A program made the translations under genes and the position numbers. This document shows, one piece after another, positions 6,386 to 7,919 of a DNA stretch of 7,919 nt; position 1 is the stretch's first letter, and every line of letters begins with the position of its first letter. A model generated the notes under the pieces. It worked only from the letters and a program-made list of their open reading frames with translations, did not search any database and was not told where the DNA came from. The stretch covers positions 1 through 7,919 of the forward strand of contig CAZJHX010000270.1 of NCBI GenBank assembly GCA_964545715.1. Direction: 5' to 3'. Source of the DNA: CAZJHX01 sp964545715 (GTDB lineage Bacteria > Myxococcota_A > UBA9042 > GCA-2863065).

Positions 6386-7158
6386 TGGCGGGCGCCCACT
6401 CCGAAGCCGAGACGCTGGACCGCCTGGCCGGCGACTGGCGCATCTATCAGCTCAAAAAGGGGCATCGCTTCTCCACGGACGACCTGATGACGGCCTGGAC
6501 AGCGGCCGCGGCGGCGCCCCGGGCCAGCAAGCTGCTGGATCTCGGCGCGGGCATCGGCTCGGTCGGGCTGCTGACCCTGTGGCGCCTGGCCCACGAGGCC
6601 CACCTGACCATGGTGGAGGTGCAGCGGCTCAGCCACGATCTGGCCTTGAAGACCGTGGCGCACAACGCACTGCAGGCCCGCGTGGTCGCGCACAACGCCG
6701 ACCTGCGAGAGACCACCGGCGTGCTGCCGGCCGGCGCGCGCTACGACCTGGTCACGGGCAGCCCGCCGTACATCCCAGCCGACCGCGGAGTGCAGTCGCC
6801 TCACCCGCAGAAAGCGGCCGCCCGCATCGAGCTGCACGGCAGCGTGTTTGACTACTGCGCCGCGGCCGCGCGGGTGATGTCTGACGACGGGCGCTTCTGC
6901 TTTGTACACGCCGCGGCGGACGAGCGACCGGAGGCGGCCGTGCAGGCAGCCGGGATGACGCTGATCGCCCGCCGAGACGTGGTGTTTCGGGCGGACCAGC
7001 CGCCGTTGATCTCGCTGTTTACCTGCGCATGGGGCGGCGACCGGCAGGACCATCCGGTCTTCACGATCCGAGGCCAGGATGGCCGCTGGACCGACGAGTA
7101 CCTGGAGATGCGCCGGACCATGGGAACGGTCGTCTGGCGTCCGGGAGAGGAGCCATGA
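6382..7158 (+). CDS. SAM-dependent methyltransferase, TrmN6/COG4123-like (tRNA1Val adenine-N6 type)
   Basis: This 258-residue cytoplasmic protein has a Rossmann-type methyltransferase fold. Near the N-terminus, YQLKKGHRFSTDDLM matches the region by which the TrmN6 (YfiC) family is recognised. Motif I is LLDLGAGIGSVGL at 51-63 (SAM binding). Motif IV is GSPPY at 126-130, where TrmN6 and HemK usually have NPPY. A segment ending AAARIELHGSVFDYCAAAA follows and resembles the matching region of deltaproteobacterial COG4123 proteins. It probably methylates an amino group on a tRNA or rRNA base; the exact substrate is unproven, so no symbol is given. GTG 6382 overlaps the upstream stop as GTGA, and ATG 6385 (one residue shorter) is equally possible. 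Its stop overlaps the VOC start. The neighbouring RlmN-like enzyme supports a role in translation-machinery modification. Confidence 0.75.
   Translation: MMAGAHSEAETLDRLAGDWRIYQLKKGHRFSTDDLMTAWTAAAAAPRASKLLDLGAGIGSVGLLTLWRLAHEAHLTMVEVQRLSHDLALKTVAHNALQARVVAHNADLRETTGVLPAGARYDLVTGSPPYIPADRGVQSPHPQKAAARIELHGSVFDYCAAAARVMSDDGRFCFVHAAADERPEAAVQAAGMTLIARRDVVFRADQPPLISLFTCAWGGDRQDHPVFTIRGQDGRWTDEYLEMRRTMGTVVWRPGEEP
7143..7158 (+). promoter_or_regulatory. Shine-Dalgarno and ATGA coupling site for the VOC gene
   Basis: GGGAG at 7143-7147, followed by a second GGAG at 7149-7152, precedes ATG 7155. The first has 7-base spacing. The ATG overlaps the previous TGA (7156-7158), which decides the start against upstream in-frame codons buried in the methyltransferase gene. 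Confidence 0.6.
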
Positions 7159-7511
7159 GTGTAGAGCGCATCTGCGGCGTGATGATCCGCGCCCGCGACG
7201 TCGCCACCCTGGCGCTGTGGTACGAGCTGGCGCTCGGCGTGACCATGGACGTGGAGGCCAACGGCGGCCGGTACGGCATTCTGCAGACCCCCGGGGGTGA
7301 GCTGAACATCGGCATCGTGCCGCGGCCGGACAACATGCACTTTGGCGGCCCGACTGTGGCGCTGACGTTTCGGGTAAGCAACTTCACCGAGCGGCTGGCG
7401 CAGCTGAAGGCGCACAACCTGTTTGTCCGCGAGGAGCTGGCCGATGAGACCGGCCGCTTTGCTTATCTGAGAGATCCGGAGGGCAACGAGATCGCGATCT
7501 GGGGCGACTAG
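7155..7511 (+). CDS. VOC superfamily (glyoxalase/bleomycin-resistance fold) protein
   Basis: This 118-residue protein has one pair of beta-alpha-beta-beta-beta units, the size of a single-chain VOC protein that works as a dimer. RARDVATLALWYELALG (about 12-28) matches the usual V-x-D-x-x-x-S-x-x-F-Y-x-x-x-L-G opening, and YLRDPEGNEIAIW (104-116) matches the closing strand with the metal-ligand glutamate at E112. Compared with glyoxalase I, the two histidine ligands appear to be replaced (G8 at the first position, T67 at the second), while glutamates E49 and E112 are kept. Metal binding is therefore doubtful, and it may act as a binding protein or metal-independent enzyme. The family also includes dioxygenases, epimerases and antibiotic-binding proteins, and the substrate cannot be told from sequence. 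It is the last gene of the + strand run and ends 3 bases from the convergent dehydrogenase gene. Confidence 0.85.
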   Translation: MSVERICGVMIRARDVATLALWYELALGVTMDVEANGGRYGILQTPGGELNIGIVPRPDNMHFGGPTVALTFRVSNFTERLAQLKAHNLFVREELADETGRFAYLRDPEGNEIAIWGD

Positions 7512-7514
7512 ACC

Positions 7515-7919
7515 TTAGAGCTTCTGCACTCTGAGCATCACCCAGTCGAACGCGCGGTCGGGCAGCAGCCATCGCAAGAAGGCGCCGGCATGGGCATCCT
7601 TGCCCACCAGATAGCGCGTGTTGGCGCGGGTGGCGGTGAGCGCGTGATAGACGGCTTTGGCCACGTCCTCGGCGGGCGCGCCGGCCTTGGGAGCCCCCTT
7701 GAACATGCGCTGCAAGGTCTTGAAGCGCTCGCCGTAGCGCTCCCAGGCGATGGGCGGCAGGGCCTCCCTCATCTCCTCGACCAAATCCGTGGCCTTGCCC
7801 CAGATCGGCGTGTCGATGTTGCCCGGCTCGACCAACGCGACCTGGATATCCCACGGGCGCAGCTCGCCGCGCAGCGCGTCGCTGAGCGCCTCTACCGCGA
7901 ATTTGGAGGCGCAATACGG
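7515..7919 (-). CDS. Short-chain dehydrogenase/reductase (SDR), C-terminal part; N-terminus outside the window
   Basis: The minus-strand frame is open to the right edge and ends at TAA (7515-7517), giving 134 visible residues. The first visible residues are PYCASKFAVEALSDALRGEL, which contain the classical SDR active-site Y-x-x-x-K (Y at 7914-7916, K at 7902-7904). VALVEPGNIDTPIWGK follows, matching the conserved P-G-x-I-x-T after the sixth strand that contacts the nicotinamide part of NAD(P). The tail (LVGKDAHAGAFLRWLLPDR) resembles the retinol/17-beta-hydroxysteroid dehydrogenase-like branch. The Gly-rich cofactor motif lies beyond the window. A TTG at 7833-7835 could act as an in-frame start codon but falls inside the conserved core, so it is not the start. 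The substrate is unknown. The gene converges on the VOC gene and belongs to a separate transcript. Confidence 0.9.
   Translation of the reverse strand, partial: PYCASKFAVEALSDALRGELRPWDIQVALVEPGNIDTPIWGKATDLVEEMREALPPIAWERYGERFKTLQRMFKGAPKAGAPAEDVAKAVYHALTATRANTRYLVGKDAHAGAFLRWLLPDRAFDWVMLRVQKL

Noticed and set aside
7029..7154. Upstream extension of the VOC frame into the methyltransferase gene
   Set aside because: VOC homology begins at ATG 7155, which has a Shine-Dalgarno and an ATGA overlap; the extension is out-of-frame methyltransferase sequence.
7833..7835. TTG as the start of a small minus-strand gene
   Set aside because: The frame continues upstream through the SDR active site (YCASK), so the TTG is internal.

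Overview
The window is GC-rich (roughly two thirds G+C, with strong G/C preference at third codon positions) and almost entirely coding. It reads as chromosomal DNA from a high-GC Gram-negative bacterium. A myxobacterial or other deltaproteobacterial-type lineage is my best guess, from the style of the DUF58/DUF4350 proteins and the methyltransferase family. That is inference; no marker gene here fixes the taxonomy.

Region 1 (1-5322, + strand) is a four-gene MoxR/DUF58 module. It holds, in order, a membrane-anchored protein with extracytoplasmic Ig-like repeats and a DUF4129-like C-terminus (5' end outside the window), a DUF4350-type membrane protein, a MoxR-family AAA+ ATPase, and a DUF58 protein with a von Willebrand A-like fold. 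The genes overlap or abut and are probably translationally coupled. In characterised relatives, MoxR ATPases act as chaperone-like remodellers on VWA-domain partners, and such modules are tied to envelope, stress or secretion functions. The membrane proteins beside the ATPase fit an assembly at the inner membrane.

Region 2 (5335-7511, + strand) starts with a possible local promoter. It holds a radical-SAM RlmN-family rRNA methyltransferase, a COG4123/TrmN6-like SAM methyltransferase with an SPPY motif, and a small VOC (glyoxalase-fold) protein. The three are joined by 4-base stop/start overlaps. The first two suggest a translation-modification cluster; the role of the VOC protein is not evident.

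Region 3 (7515-7919, - strand) is the C-terminal part of a classical short-chain dehydrogenase. It converges on the VOC gene with only 3 bases between the stop codons and runs out of the window.

I saw no tRNA, rRNA, CRISPR array, insertion sequence or attachment site. No gene-free stretch exceeds 300 bases. The most notable points are a probable CTG start for the DUF58 gene, the unusual fusion in the first gene, a large insertion in the DUF58 protein, a strong hairpin inside the DUF4350 gene, an AT-rich rare-codon stretch resembling a promoter ahead of moxR, and a possible leaderless start for the rlmN-like gene.
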